From Takakia lepidozioides (Eukaryota > Streptophyta > Takakiopsida > Takakiales > Takakiaceae), in contig CM060731.1 in the NCBI GenBank assembly GCA_030704615.1, forward strand, positions 20,834,001 through 20,894,000: a stretch of 60,000 nucleotides of DNA, read 5' to 3'. Position 1 is the first letter of the stretch. Every line of letters begins with the position of its first letter. Made by a program: the position numbers and the translations under genes. Below, in pieces: positions 21,771-31,600 of this stretch. The notes beneath the pieces are model-generated. The model was not told where the DNA came from. It ran no database searches and saw nothing but the letters and a program-made list of their open reading frames with translations.

Positions 21771-22439
21771 CAAACTGTCATTCAACCGGTCATGAACATG
21801 TCCCTAACCCCCTCTCCACAAGGTAACCGGGTAGAGAACCTGTTGCGGCTTATGGTTTGGAATACTAGGTTCCTAACATAGCCTACACCTGCACCTGCAT
21901 CCACCGCAAGCACTAATATGGTTGGCTGGTCATCACCTCCAACCTCACCACAAGATAAACAATAATGGTCTGACTGGTCATCACCCCAGCCTCACCATCG
22001 ACAACATGCTCTAGGATTGGCCGGTGATCAAATCCGGACCAATCACCTATAAAAACAAGCGCCCACACAAAACTAACATGGCGCACAATCAAGCATGCAG
22101 GTATGGAGAGGATCCAAACACAAGAAATCAAAACGACAACTCCCCCACACCAAAAACAACTCCATGGTGTTGCTTCTGCAAGGACACCCCAGCCCAAACC
22201 CGGACTGACTCTTGCCTCCACCTACGGAAAGGTCTTGGCTTAATGAGAGGGTGGAAAACTACGAGGAAGAGAATTAAAGCAATGCCTAACCCCAGCATGC
22301 CCTCATCCCAACACTTTTTTTCTCATCTCTTCCCTCACTTGCATGACCATGGGAATATCATGAAGATACTCCTCATACCGCCCTCCACGAGCTTCAAAAT
22401 TCGGCCTACAAGACCACATGTCAGTCCTTAGGCAGTCCA

Positions 22440-22935
22440 CCAGTGCCTTCACGAGTCAGCACAGGCTGTCCACAGGTCAACACGGGCCACCACAGACCAG
22501 CACAGGCCCACACAGATCACTGGTCACAGCCATCACAGCCCCACACAGGCCACAGCCCGTCACAGCCCGTCACAGCCCCAAAAGCTACAGGTCACAGTCT
22601 GTCACAGCCCTACACAGGTCACAGGGTCACAGCCCCACAGGCCACAGCCTGTCACAGCCCTACAAAGGTCACAGGGGTCACAGCCCCAAAGGCCACAGCC
22701 CGTCACATCCTGTCACAGCCCTACACAGGTCACAGGGGTCACAACCCCAAAGGCCACAGCCTGTCACAGCCCCTCACAGCCCGTCACGGCCCCACAGGGC
22801 ACAGCCTATCACAGCCCCAAAGGCCACAGGGCACAGCCTGTCACAGCCCCACATGCCACCTATCACAGCCCATCACAGCCCTACACAGGTCATACGATCA
22901 CGGCCCTATATGCCACAGCCCGTCACATCCCCATC
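22440..22935. repeat. Leader minisatellite of element 2 (CACAGCCC units)
   Basis: GGTCACAGCCC, GCCACAGCCTGTCACAGCCC and similar units are iterated for nearly 500 bases with variable spacers. Long open frames arise only from the repeat. It occupies the same leader position as the unrelated GGAGGACC array in element 1. Confidence 0.85.
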
Positions 22936-23424
22936 CATGGCCACTCATGGCAGTTTAGCCATTTCTCCAAGGGTTTAGCCACGCCAAGCTAGGGTTTGTG
23001 TCTCTTGGACTCTAGGCTTCTTTGCACCGAGCTATGGCGGCTGTGAAGAAATCAGCAAGGTATTCTTGCTCTTTCGGCGCCCACACACCACCAATAGTAG
23101 CCATAAGCCATGAGGAAGATGGTTGCCACAAACCAAGCCTTCTTTCTCACTTAGATTCCCCAAACACGCCACTAAACTCAATGGGAAACAACCAAGCTTT
23201 GCTGGTTTCCAGCCCTTGTGAGCACTCATTCAAGCGTTTTCCTTGGCCATAGCATCTGTCTTAGAGCCTATTCCAGCCCCCGACACCTGGCACTTCAAGA
23301 GCCATGCTCTATCTAGGCTTGAGGTTGAAACCCCACCTCACATATGCCCTATAAATGCTTTTCTTTCACCCAAGTGGGAACCAGCCCTAGCCCTTCCGTT
23401 CTAGCTCTCTAAAGCTTGAAAACA

Positions 23425-23770
23425 AGAGACTCAATGGGCTGAAGGCATGCTCCACACATGCCCCACTCTCACCATAAGAGAATCAGCTCCTTTGCTTCAT
23501 TTCTTACACCCACAAACCTGAAAATACAAGCTTCAACGGGCTGAAAGCATGCTCCATACATGCCCTACAGGGAAACCAGCCCCTTTCTTCCTTTCTTGCA
23601 CCCCCAAACCTGAAAGTACAAGCCTTCAATAGGCTGAAAGCATGTTCCACACATGCATTGCCCTCACATAAGGGAAGTCAACCCTTCCCTCTTCCTTGCT
23701 TGCCCTCCAAGCTTGAACATGGAAGCTTCAATGAGCTGAATACATGCTCCACACATGCAACCTCTTCACA
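23425..23770. repeat. Four degenerate ~115-bp units with GGGCTGAA..CATGCTCCACACATG
   Basis: The motif GCTGAAxGCATGCTCCACACATGC recurs near 23436, 23537, 23631 and 23734, each preceded by CTTGAAxxxxxAAGCTTCAA-like sequence. It lies within the leader of element 2. Confidence 0.65.
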
Positions 23771-24708
23771 CAAGAGGTATCAGCCCCCTATCTTGGCTCC
23801 TTGGCTCCTTGATGCTCTCTAAAAGCACTCCACAGCCTTTGCCAAGCTCCTGAAACCCTAAGGCTTAAATTTCCAGCCACAGGACACTCCTATTGTGGTG
23901 CAAGAGCTCTTCTTCCAAGCTCTGAAACCCTAGGTGCACATTTCATGGCCTTGCTGCACCTCTTAGCTTCTATTCCAGCCCTGCTCTTGCCATGACAAAA
24001 GCCCTATCAATGTTATGCATACCTTGAGCCACAATCTCTTTTCTTCATGAAGACCACCTCCAATGATCTCCCACATGTGCTCCAAGCTCTTCAATGCTCT
24101 AGGCTTGGTTTCACATCATCATGGATAGAATTTTCACCCATATGCTTCCCTTCAAACCTCTTGAGTTTCCTAATGCTCTCCAAGTGTTTGCCCTTGTTGT
24201 CTTCAAGCCCAAGCCTATATAGCTCATTGGCTTCTCTTCCACAACATCCACAATTGAGCTTGCTTAACCCTAGATTGATAGTGACATGAGTACTAACAAT
24301 CATTTAGTTGCTCTCCACAAGCCATGGCACACACCATTGACTCCATAATGCATTGAAAAGATTCTCAAACCCTAGAATCCATGCTTCCACACACAAAGAC
24401 TTCCCTCTTGCAATCCTTGCAAATCTTGTGGCAAACAAGCTCATTCTTGAGCTCCCCAACACCTTGGTGTAACACCACAAGTACCTTTCCTTGCAAAAGC
24501 TTGTGATCTACAAGAGCTCCATTTTTGAGCTCTCCACCTCCTTAGGGCAAAGCAATATCTCTCAAAGCCCTAACACCACAAGGATTTTCTTTTGCAATAT
24601 ATGCAACACCTTGCAACACAAGAGCTATCTTCCCAAGTTCTTCAACACACAAGTGCTAAACTAACCCTTACACTCCGCACTCACAAGCATAAGGTGATTT
24701 TCTTGTAG

Positions 24709-25076
24709 TGATAATGAAAGTGAACACAATGAAAACACTCCACTCTTGAATCCACTCAATCACATAAACTAAGTCAAGCCAAGGGCACCCTTGCTAAGGG
24801 AATCCACCCTACAAAGCCCTGAACACACTCTCTCTCAATACCTAGAGCTATGGAGATGAGAGATGCTCATGGAGGCTCAACTACAAGAAGATGAGACCTC
24901 CTCAACGCTCACAAGGGGAAAACCCATCCCCATGTCCCAAGTGAGGTTTGACACCTCACTTGGCATGTGAGACCAAATGAAGTCCCAACACACAAAATAC
25001 AAATATAAATATCCAAAATGTCCTAGTTAACTAGAAGTAGGTAATTCTAGTTAACCATGACTAAAACCATGACAGG
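24709..25076 (-). repeat. LTR (type B) remainder of element 2, inverted
   Basis: The reverse complement matches 19489-19854 (TGTCATGGTTTTAG to TTATCA). It is followed on the minus strand by element 2's leader, as a 5' LTR should be, but lacks the first 86 bases, which lie at 19855-19940 in the other orientation. Confidence 0.8.
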
Positions 25077-25457
25077 AGGTTTAGCCCTGGTGACTATGTT
25101 TATTTGCAGCAGACTGCTCCTACGACCCTGGATGTCACTGCAGGGTGTGTTATTCTGAGGGTTCGAGAGGTGTTGCCCTCAGGAGTCCTGATCTTGGAGG
25201 GTCGGGATGGCATGACTTGGAAAGACCATGTGCGTAATTGTGCGCCATGTCACCTTCCCAATGTCGATGGCAGAATTGACCCAAACTTGGCAGTGGTACC
25301 TGCAGGTTTGAGGTGCATGCTCTGTGGGTCTGCCAAAGGGGCAGCCATCATGCTGGTGTGTGATCGATGCTCAAGAGGTTGGCACATGGGATGCTTGACA
25401 CCACCTCTTGAGAAGGTTCCTGATGGAGATTGGTTGTGTCCACACTTCTTGGGATAG
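25077..25457 (+). pseudogene. C-terminal PHD-finger module of element 2
   Basis: It begins SPGDYVYLQQTAPTTLDV, then VILRVREVLPSGVLILEG and NCAPCHLPNVDG, and a PHD finger (25314-25457) with CMLC, CDRC, GWHMGC and WLCP. The His ligand is kept but the eighth ligand Cys is Phe (CPHF), so zinc binding is probably impaired. The frame is open to a TAG. It is separated from its integrase, whose end lies inverted at 19941. About 240 non-coding bases and a polypurine tract (25685-25695) lead to the 3' LTR. Confidence 0.85.
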
Positions 25458-25695
25458 TGACAATGGATATGACTAGAGGCCAAGCTCATATGAGTCAATA
25501 CACAAGATCCCAGGTTCAAGTTCACAGGTTGCAAGACGGCGACTAACGATGGGGCAACTCTTGCACCCGGCCTCTTGATCTATCGAGTTTGAGTGTAGTA
25601 AGGACAGTGGTGGAGGACTTAGTGAGGCTACGGTCATTATCACATCTTGTGGCTACCTGGACTTAGAGGGACCTAAGTACTAGCTAGGGGGGCGA

Positions 25696-26167
25696 TTGTG
25701 GTGGACTAGTGCTTGCCATAGTGGGCAGCCTAACGACTGACTAGTGGCAGCCTAGTGGTTGGACTAGTGGTGGACTAGTGGTATACTAGTGTGTGGTGTG
25801 CACATGTGTTGTGTGGTTTTGGACAGCGATGTAGTTGTGCACTACAGCTGTCAAGTTATTTCACCACTAGTGTGAAACTAGCTAGGAAATAGCTAGCTTT
25901 TACATATTGACATTTGGGATTGGCCCAAGTGTCAATCCAGGGGTCAAGGCAAATTTAGTGGTTATCTTCACAGCAAGCGCGAGAGGCTCATCTTTCTCGA
26001 GTTGAGCCTCACCGCGCCTAGCTATGGCGCCGTAGTGTGGATTCCCCATGGCGTGGGGTGCACTTGGCTTGACTTGTATTTGAGTGACGAGTTTATATAT
26101 GCATGAGTTTATGCTTCAGCTTTGTGAGCTCGCATGAGCTTGTGCTTGTATTCTTCTTCTTTATCTA
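25696..26167 (+). repeat. 3' LTR (type A), complete, 472 bp
   Basis: It starts TTGTGGTGGACTAG after a polypurine tract and ends TTTATCTA. From 25849 onward it matches the element-1 5' LTR (4711-5032). Its first part has internal GGACTAGTGG-type repeats, and the palindrome ACAGCTGT lies at the same internal position as in type B. Confidence 0.8.
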
Positions 26168-26290
26168 TTGTGGTGGACTAGTGACTGCCATAGTGGGCAG
26201 CCTAGCGACTGACTAGTGGCAGCCTAGTGGTTGGACTAGTCGCTGGACTAGTGGTGGACTAGTGGTATACTAGTGTGTGGTGTGCACATG
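26168..26290 (+). repeat. First 123 bp of a second type-A LTR, abutting the 3' LTR
   Basis: It repeats 25696-25818 (TTGTGGTGGACTAG to GTGCACATG) with few changes, immediately after the complete LTR. The next 42 bases of U3 and the TGTCAAG part are absent. Reverse-orientation minisatellite follows. Confidence 0.8.
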
Positions 26291-26360
26291 AGAGAAAAAA
26301 CAAATACATTGTGAAGTAGAGGACCAACTTGTACATGGACTATGAGTGAGACAACAAAAT
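26291..26360 (-). repeat. Single unit of the 62-bp minisatellite, inverted
   Basis: On the minus strand it reads GTTGTCTCACTCATAGTCCATG, TACAAGTTGGTCCTC, CACAATGTATTTG, matching units of the 3779-4500 array. Confidence 0.75.
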
Positions 26361-26509
26361 AAATGACGACACTTTATCTAAAACCAAGGCTTAAAGCTAC
26401 CTTTTATGAACTAGGAGACTTTAAAACTATCAGCTCCTTAAAGCCCTATTGAGTTCTGGCTTCTAAACCAAGGATCCATGCTAATAACCTGCTGTGGCCA
26501 TCTATTAAC

Positions 26510-27127
26510 GGGGTACTGTTCGCGCAGGTTGGTTTCGGCACACAGCTGCTGAATTAATTAATTTTTGAGACCTGGGTGCTTTCGACACATGGAAAGTAAT
26601 TTCCAGAGTTTTCGGCACTTTCCGTGGCTATTTTTTTAACATTGCACAAGCTACTCTCCTCCAGTATGTTCATAGTCAATAACTCTCCACCATATTGACA
26701 TAGTCCATAACTCTCTACCATATTGACAGTGATTTTTTCCGCACTCCAAGCCTGTCCTTCCCATCCATATCCACTACGTCGTCGATGTCCATTATGGCAT
26801 TGTTGCTCGTTTTTTTTTTCCAAAAGCTAGTGAGGTTTGTTATAGACTGTGTGCAATCTTGCACTTGCTTGTAGTGCGTTCATGAGAGGAATCCTGACGT
26901 ATACATTAGCACCAAGCATTGTAAGTGTGTGTTGAAAACTTATCGAGCTTTATCACTTGTAGATGCAATCCGAGATAGGGCAATCCTTCAATTTTTTATT
27001 AATTCGGACATTGTGAGCTTGGAATTTCTCGAATATTTCAAACAAAATAGTTCAAATTTCTCCATATTTTTGGACAATGCCGTTTTTAATTAATTATGTG
27101 CGAAACCAACCCGCGCATAGGGTAGTC
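26510..27127. mobile_element. MITE-like element with ~45-bp imperfect inverted ends
   Basis: GCGCAGGTTGGTTTCGGCACA followed by AATTAATTA at the left (26522-26572) is mirrored by TAATTATGTGCGAAACCAACCCGCGC at the right (27090-27116). About 0.6 kb lies between, without a coding frame. The outermost bases and target duplication are not clear, so the superfamily is open. Confidence 0.45.
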
Positions 27128-27341
27128 TATCTATAGTGAAGACGCGATGCAACCGAGGAAGGTTTCAGATGTTTCTAGTTAATGTCCATGTCGAATTCGG
27201 GGGACATTGTAGAGGGGGGTGCACTGGTCTCTCCAGGTTGCAGGAGGGAGCTAGGTCCAGGCACAGTGGTCGGGCGAGCCAGTGAGACAGATAAGACCCT
27301 AGTTACTCCAATTGTTTTGGAAGGTTGCATGGATTGATGCC

Positions 27342-27533
27342 GCTTCCCTCGGTTTGCACTTGATTTCTGCACAACATTTAGCCCACACTTTCCTAGACTC
27401 AGTTCCCATATCATAGAAAACACAAGTGAGCAGGGTGGCTTCCCTCGGTTTGCGCTTGATTTCTGCACAACATTTAGCCCACGCTTTCCTAGACTCAGTT
27501 CCCATATCATAGAGAACACAAGTGAGCAGGGAG
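27342..27533. repeat. Tandem duplication of ~95 bp
   Basis: Two adjacent copies of GCTTCCCTCGGTTTGC through AACACAAGTGAGCAGGG differ at a few positions. Both strands stay open across it only because the unit length happens to preserve the frame. Confidence 0.85.
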
Positions 27534-28255
27534 GATACTGTAGTGGAGTCACCAGAAAAGGTTTTTTTGCAGCGGGCTTTCCAAAGATGCCGCAACGTTG
27601 AGGCCTGAGGGTTTCAAACACCTGGCAGGTTAGAGTCCGTATCTTGGAAACTTTGTCATAGTTTATGAGAAGATCAGTAGAAGTCAGAGGTCTTGGGTTC
27701 CAATTTTTTAGCTATGACCATCATATTCGCATGTACTATTGTAAAATATTAGTAAATTGAAACATGTTTATAACGAAAACAAAGTAATATTTGAAAGTGC
27801 TATAACATTTATATTGAGTATGTGAAGAAATGAAAGAAAAAAAAAATAGAGTAGATTTGACAAAATTGATTTTCATAATTCTTTATTTTTTCCCGGGCAA
27901 TCCGGGCAACTTCTAGAATGTACATTGATGATATGGCCGAGTCTCAGACGTGACAGAGATGATGTCTTTTTTAATTTTTAGTTATTAATTTTTAGAAATA
28001 GGGCAGTCCGGGCAGATTTAAACCAAATGATGCCGATGATGTGGCTGATGATGACATGGCGATGATGATGTGGCGCCATGTCACCCTATTCCTGCTCTAC
28101 GCTAAAACGAGTCTCCCACCTTCTGTCGTCACTAGAACTATGCAACATAGCAGAGGAATGCTCGCCTAAAAGAAATACGTCAATAATACTCGAGCCAAGG
28201 GTTTTCGGATTTGAGAATCTTGGTCGGAGGGCGGGAGCCTGAGGGGGATTCGAAA

Positions 28256-28543
28256 ATGTGGGAAACGAGCGTGTTGAGTACGATGGAATGTATGGGGCAA
28301 AAGCATGGGATCCGTGGAACTTTGGGGTTACCCGACAAATTTAGTAGGGAGAATCAGCTAGGTTTTGAAGTACCATACTTAACCCTCATCCAGAATTATG
28401 GTGACGCAACCGGCAGCCAGCATCAAAGAAAACCGATGATCCCCCTTGTTCCAGCGATGGGAGAACAGGAGAGGGCCGAGGTGGAGGCCAGACAGCGAGA
28501 AGATGAGGCATTCCAAGTACAAATCGCGGTTGAGATCAAATAG
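28256..28543 (+). CDS. Small upstream ORF, 95 codons, uncertain
   Basis: An ATG opens 95 codons ending in a charged, coiled-coil-like tail (EQERAEVEARQREDEAF), 115 bases before the PPR start on the same strand. I recognise no family. It could be an upstream ORF in the PPR mRNA, the last piece of another gene, or chance. Confidence 0.2.
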   Translation: MWETSVLSTMECMGQKHGIRGTLGLPDKFSRENQLGFEVPYLTLIQNYGDATGSQHQRKPMIPLVPAMGEQERAEVEARQREDEAFQVQIAVEIK

Positions 28544-28658
28544 AGGCATGTTGTGTTATGTTCTAAATTTGTATGTGTTGAACGTTTGGTAGCAGAATCT
28601 AACTTTGTGTTAGAAGCTGTACCTTGAACCTTGCATGTAGTAGTTGAAAGAAGCCACC

Positions 28659-31600
28659 ATGCTAAGCAGTGGTGGTCCCAGGGAGCTTCAAGCTGGAGAT
28701 GGTTTCCTCTCTCACAAATGTCTGCCTCATTCCGTCACTCATTATTCAAAAACTTTCACCCGAGCTCCTACACGGCCTCTTAATCCCAGGCGCGGGCAAA
28801 ATGGCCGGGTGCAACGCAGCAAAATTCAATGCAGAAGTCAGTCGATTTGTTGTAGCTTCTGCAAACATCAAGGCGCTTTCCAAATCTATGTGTCAGCAAA
28901 TACAGCAACGGAATTGCAACGACACTGCTTCCGATTTGCTTGTAAATCCCGCCCCTTCAATTCAACCAATTTATCCCTTTCAAGTCGTTCGCTCTGGAAC
29001 CAAACCCTCCCTTCCCGCACCAACATGTCGATTGCCTTGGCATCATGGCGCGAGGCATGGAAGCTTAGCGATGGCAACTCTCCAAACCATTGGCGAATGC
29101 GGAGGGGAGAACGGCCTCCGCTGTCTGACGAGGGAGCTCGCCGTGTGATCCAAGAGAGAGAGTTGTACGAGCGACTGTTGCGAAAGGCGCAGGGACCAGA
29201 GGCCAGCAGCGGCCACAAATGGATTCGGCGAACGCCTGAGGAAATGGAGGAATTTCTTGCTGATGGGAAGTGGCAATGGCGGTGGCAGCGTCGCTACACC
29301 CGCACCGTGGAGGAGGCCATAACTACAGTGCGCCAGCTCTCATCAGTTCCCCAAGATTCTGTCAACATGCGCAAGGTGAATGTGTGGTAATGTTGCAAAC
29401 ATACAACATAATCTTCTTTAGTGATTGTTGCAGTTTGTGAAAACGAATGCTGATTGGATGTTTTTGGTCCACTCAAACTGCATGCCTTGAAATACTGGCA
29501 GGGCTATTGCTACGCAAGTGAAGACTAGGTTCCTTGTGGTCATAATAAATTAGCTGAGTTTCTCTGGTCTTCGATTTCCAAAGCACTGCTAGTGTGCAAA
29601 AAGGGAGTGGCGGGGGCGGATTTGTTGGAGCATTGTCGTCTCCCGAAGATTCATGGTTTATGGGGGAGCGGGAATTTAGGTACCCAGCACAGGAGGATTA
29701 ACAAGCTATTGAAATCTTTGCAGGTAATGATCCCTTTTATCAACCGTCTCTCTTTTCGCGACATGTGTGTGGTGCTCAAAGAACAGCGGGGGTGGCGACA
29801 AGCGCAGGGATTCTTTGAATGGATGAAGATCCAGTTGCCTTACACCCCCAGCATTTTTGCCTACACAATTCTTCTGTCAACTTACGGTCAGGCTGGCAAA
29901 TTGAGCCTCGCTGAGGCCACACTAGCTGAGATGCTTGATGTTGGGGTGGAGCCAGACGAGGTGACCTGTGGCTGCATGATAGTGGCCTATGCCCGGTGGC
30001 AGCGTTATGATGATATGCTGGAATTCTATGGGGTTATGCGCCAAAGGCACCTAATACCATCAGTGTCTGTCTTCACGACTATGATTGACGCACTCTACAA
30101 GGCTGATAAATGCTCTGATGCCTGTCTCTTGTGGGAGGATTTTCTGGAGGAAGGCTTGGAACCCAGTCATATACTCTACGCTCTGGTTCTCAATGTGCTA
30201 CGGAAAGAGGAACGGCTGGAAGAGGCCATACAGGCGTATGAGAATATGCGGAAGGCAGGACATTTGCCTGACGAGGTTCTGTATAACATGGCAATCTCTA
30301 TGCTGGGGAAGCTTGGCAGGTCACCTATATTTTTCCCTTAAACCTTATTATGGTAGGATTAGAAAGGAGGGCTGGAAGATCTGAGTTTTTCAATGCTGAA
30401 GCACATCTTCGCCAACTGTTTTATGGGGTTTTCAGACTAGTTTTGTTCTCTGGGGTTTACTTTCCTTGTTCTTAAACCCTGAACCCGGGGTGTACTTAGG
30501 ACCCTTGGATCTGCCATATCATGCATAACTTCTAAATGGCATTTGATATTTTAGCAGGTTTAAAGAGGCAGTGGCTGCATTCCAAGCGATGAAGGACCAG
30601 GGCATCATCCCCAACAAATTTGCATATGCGACTGTGATGAATGTTTGCTCAAAAGCGGGGGACTACACATATGCCGCTGAAGTCTTTGCTGAGATGCAAA
30701 AAAATGGATGTGCTCCCGATGAGGTTGTGTACAGTACAATTATCAGTGTCTATGGAAAAGTGGGTTTGTATGAGGAAGCAGAGAAGGTTTTCAGAGAAAT
30801 GGCAGACAATGGGCTTCTCTCTAGTGAGAAAACATACACAGCAATGGCAAATGTGCGGGCAAAAGCTGGTAACTACAAGCAAGCTTTGAGGATCTTTGAC
30901 GAGATGCAAGAGAAGGGACTGCCACTGACACGGGTTGCATGTAACACCATTCTCCACTGTCATGTGAAGGAAGGGGACACTGCCCTTGCCACTCAAGTGT
31001 TCAATGACTTGGTTGCCACCGGAGTTGCTGATGCTGTGGCGTATGGGAACATGATCAACCTGTTTGCAAAAGTAGGGATGGTTGAGGAGGCCCAGGGTCT
31101 GCGGGCCCAAATGCTAGCAGCAGGTGTAAAGCCCGATGAAGAATTTTATGGGACGATGGTGAAGCTTTACTGCAATGCAGATCTGGTTGAAGATGCAATG
31201 ATGGTGGTTAAAGAGATGCAGCAAGAGGGCTTGCTGCCTGACCAAGTTATCAAAACTACACTGATGCAGGCAGGGTCACTAGAACCCTGCTTTCTTGGAA
31301 ATGTGTTCATTGTTGCATTCTCCTCTTTGTTGTTGTTTCTTTTCCTTGAGGTTTAGTTGTCTCAAATGCCTGGATGTGGCTAACTTGTTATCTTCCATTA
31401 TCTCTCAAATATGAGTTTAACAGTTTACTAGGCCCTCCCTTGAGATATAGTTTCTGAGTCTTCGATCATCCACGAAAGCTTGTGGAGGACAATCTGGTCT
31501 TTTGTGGGCAGCAACCCTTGGTCCTTGTTGTTTGGTGGTAAGCATCCATTTCCAACAACTTCAGGACCTCCATTCACTTTTCTATGGGATCCTACTTGTT

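Larger units (their letters stand above)
21771..24708 (-). other. Untranslated leader of element 2
   Basis: Nearly 3 kb of non-coding sequence lies between LTR and gag on the minus strand. It includes a block conserved with element 1 (22060-22310), the CACAGCCC minisatellite, a set of ~115-bp repeats (23425-23770) and a region just after the LTR similar to 5033-5100. Frames in it are broken and look like chance. Confidence 0.7.
4711..26290 (+). mobile_element. Composite of two Ty3/gypsy LTR retrotransposons carrying DNA methyltransferase and PHD modules
   Basis: The outer termini share one LTR type (TGTCAAG type: 4711-5032 and 25849-26167). A second LTR type (TGTCATGG) lies inside at 19489-19854 and, inverted, at 24709-25074. 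Element 1 occupies 4711-19854 on the plus strand with gag, protease, C5-methyltransferase, RT, RNase H, integrase and PHD. Element 2 has gag and the integrase end on the minus strand (19941-24708) and its PHD tail plus 3' LTR on the plus strand (25077-26167). A CACTA transposon sits in element 1's leader. Both elements are non-functional. The order LTR-A, body, LTR-B, LTR-B, body, LTR-A could come from recombination of a two-LTR circle into a resident copy; that is inference. Confidence 0.8.
26361..28250. other. Intergenic stretch with repeat remnants
   Basis: It holds the inverted-repeat element at 26510-27127 and a 95-bp tandem duplication (27342-27533). The remainder, AT-rich with GATGATGTGG-type runs at 28030-28070, shows no gene. 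It probably ends in the promoter of the PPR gene. Confidence 0.5.

Noticed and set aside
22024-22431. 135-codon ORF on the plus strand
   Set aside because: It is antisense to the conserved non-coding leader shared by both elements and has no counterpart frame in element 1.
22440-22935. Regular short repeats that might suggest a CRISPR-like array
   Set aside because: The spacers are not unique, the unit drifts and overlaps itself, and it lies in a retroelement leader of a nuclear plant genome; it is a minisatellite.
24698-24712. CACTACAAGAAAA on the minus strand as a CACTA transposon end
   Set aside because: It is formed by the LTR end (TTATCA) meeting the leader (CTACAAGAAAATC). No partner end or target duplication was found, and the other element has CACTCGAGAAG at the same place.
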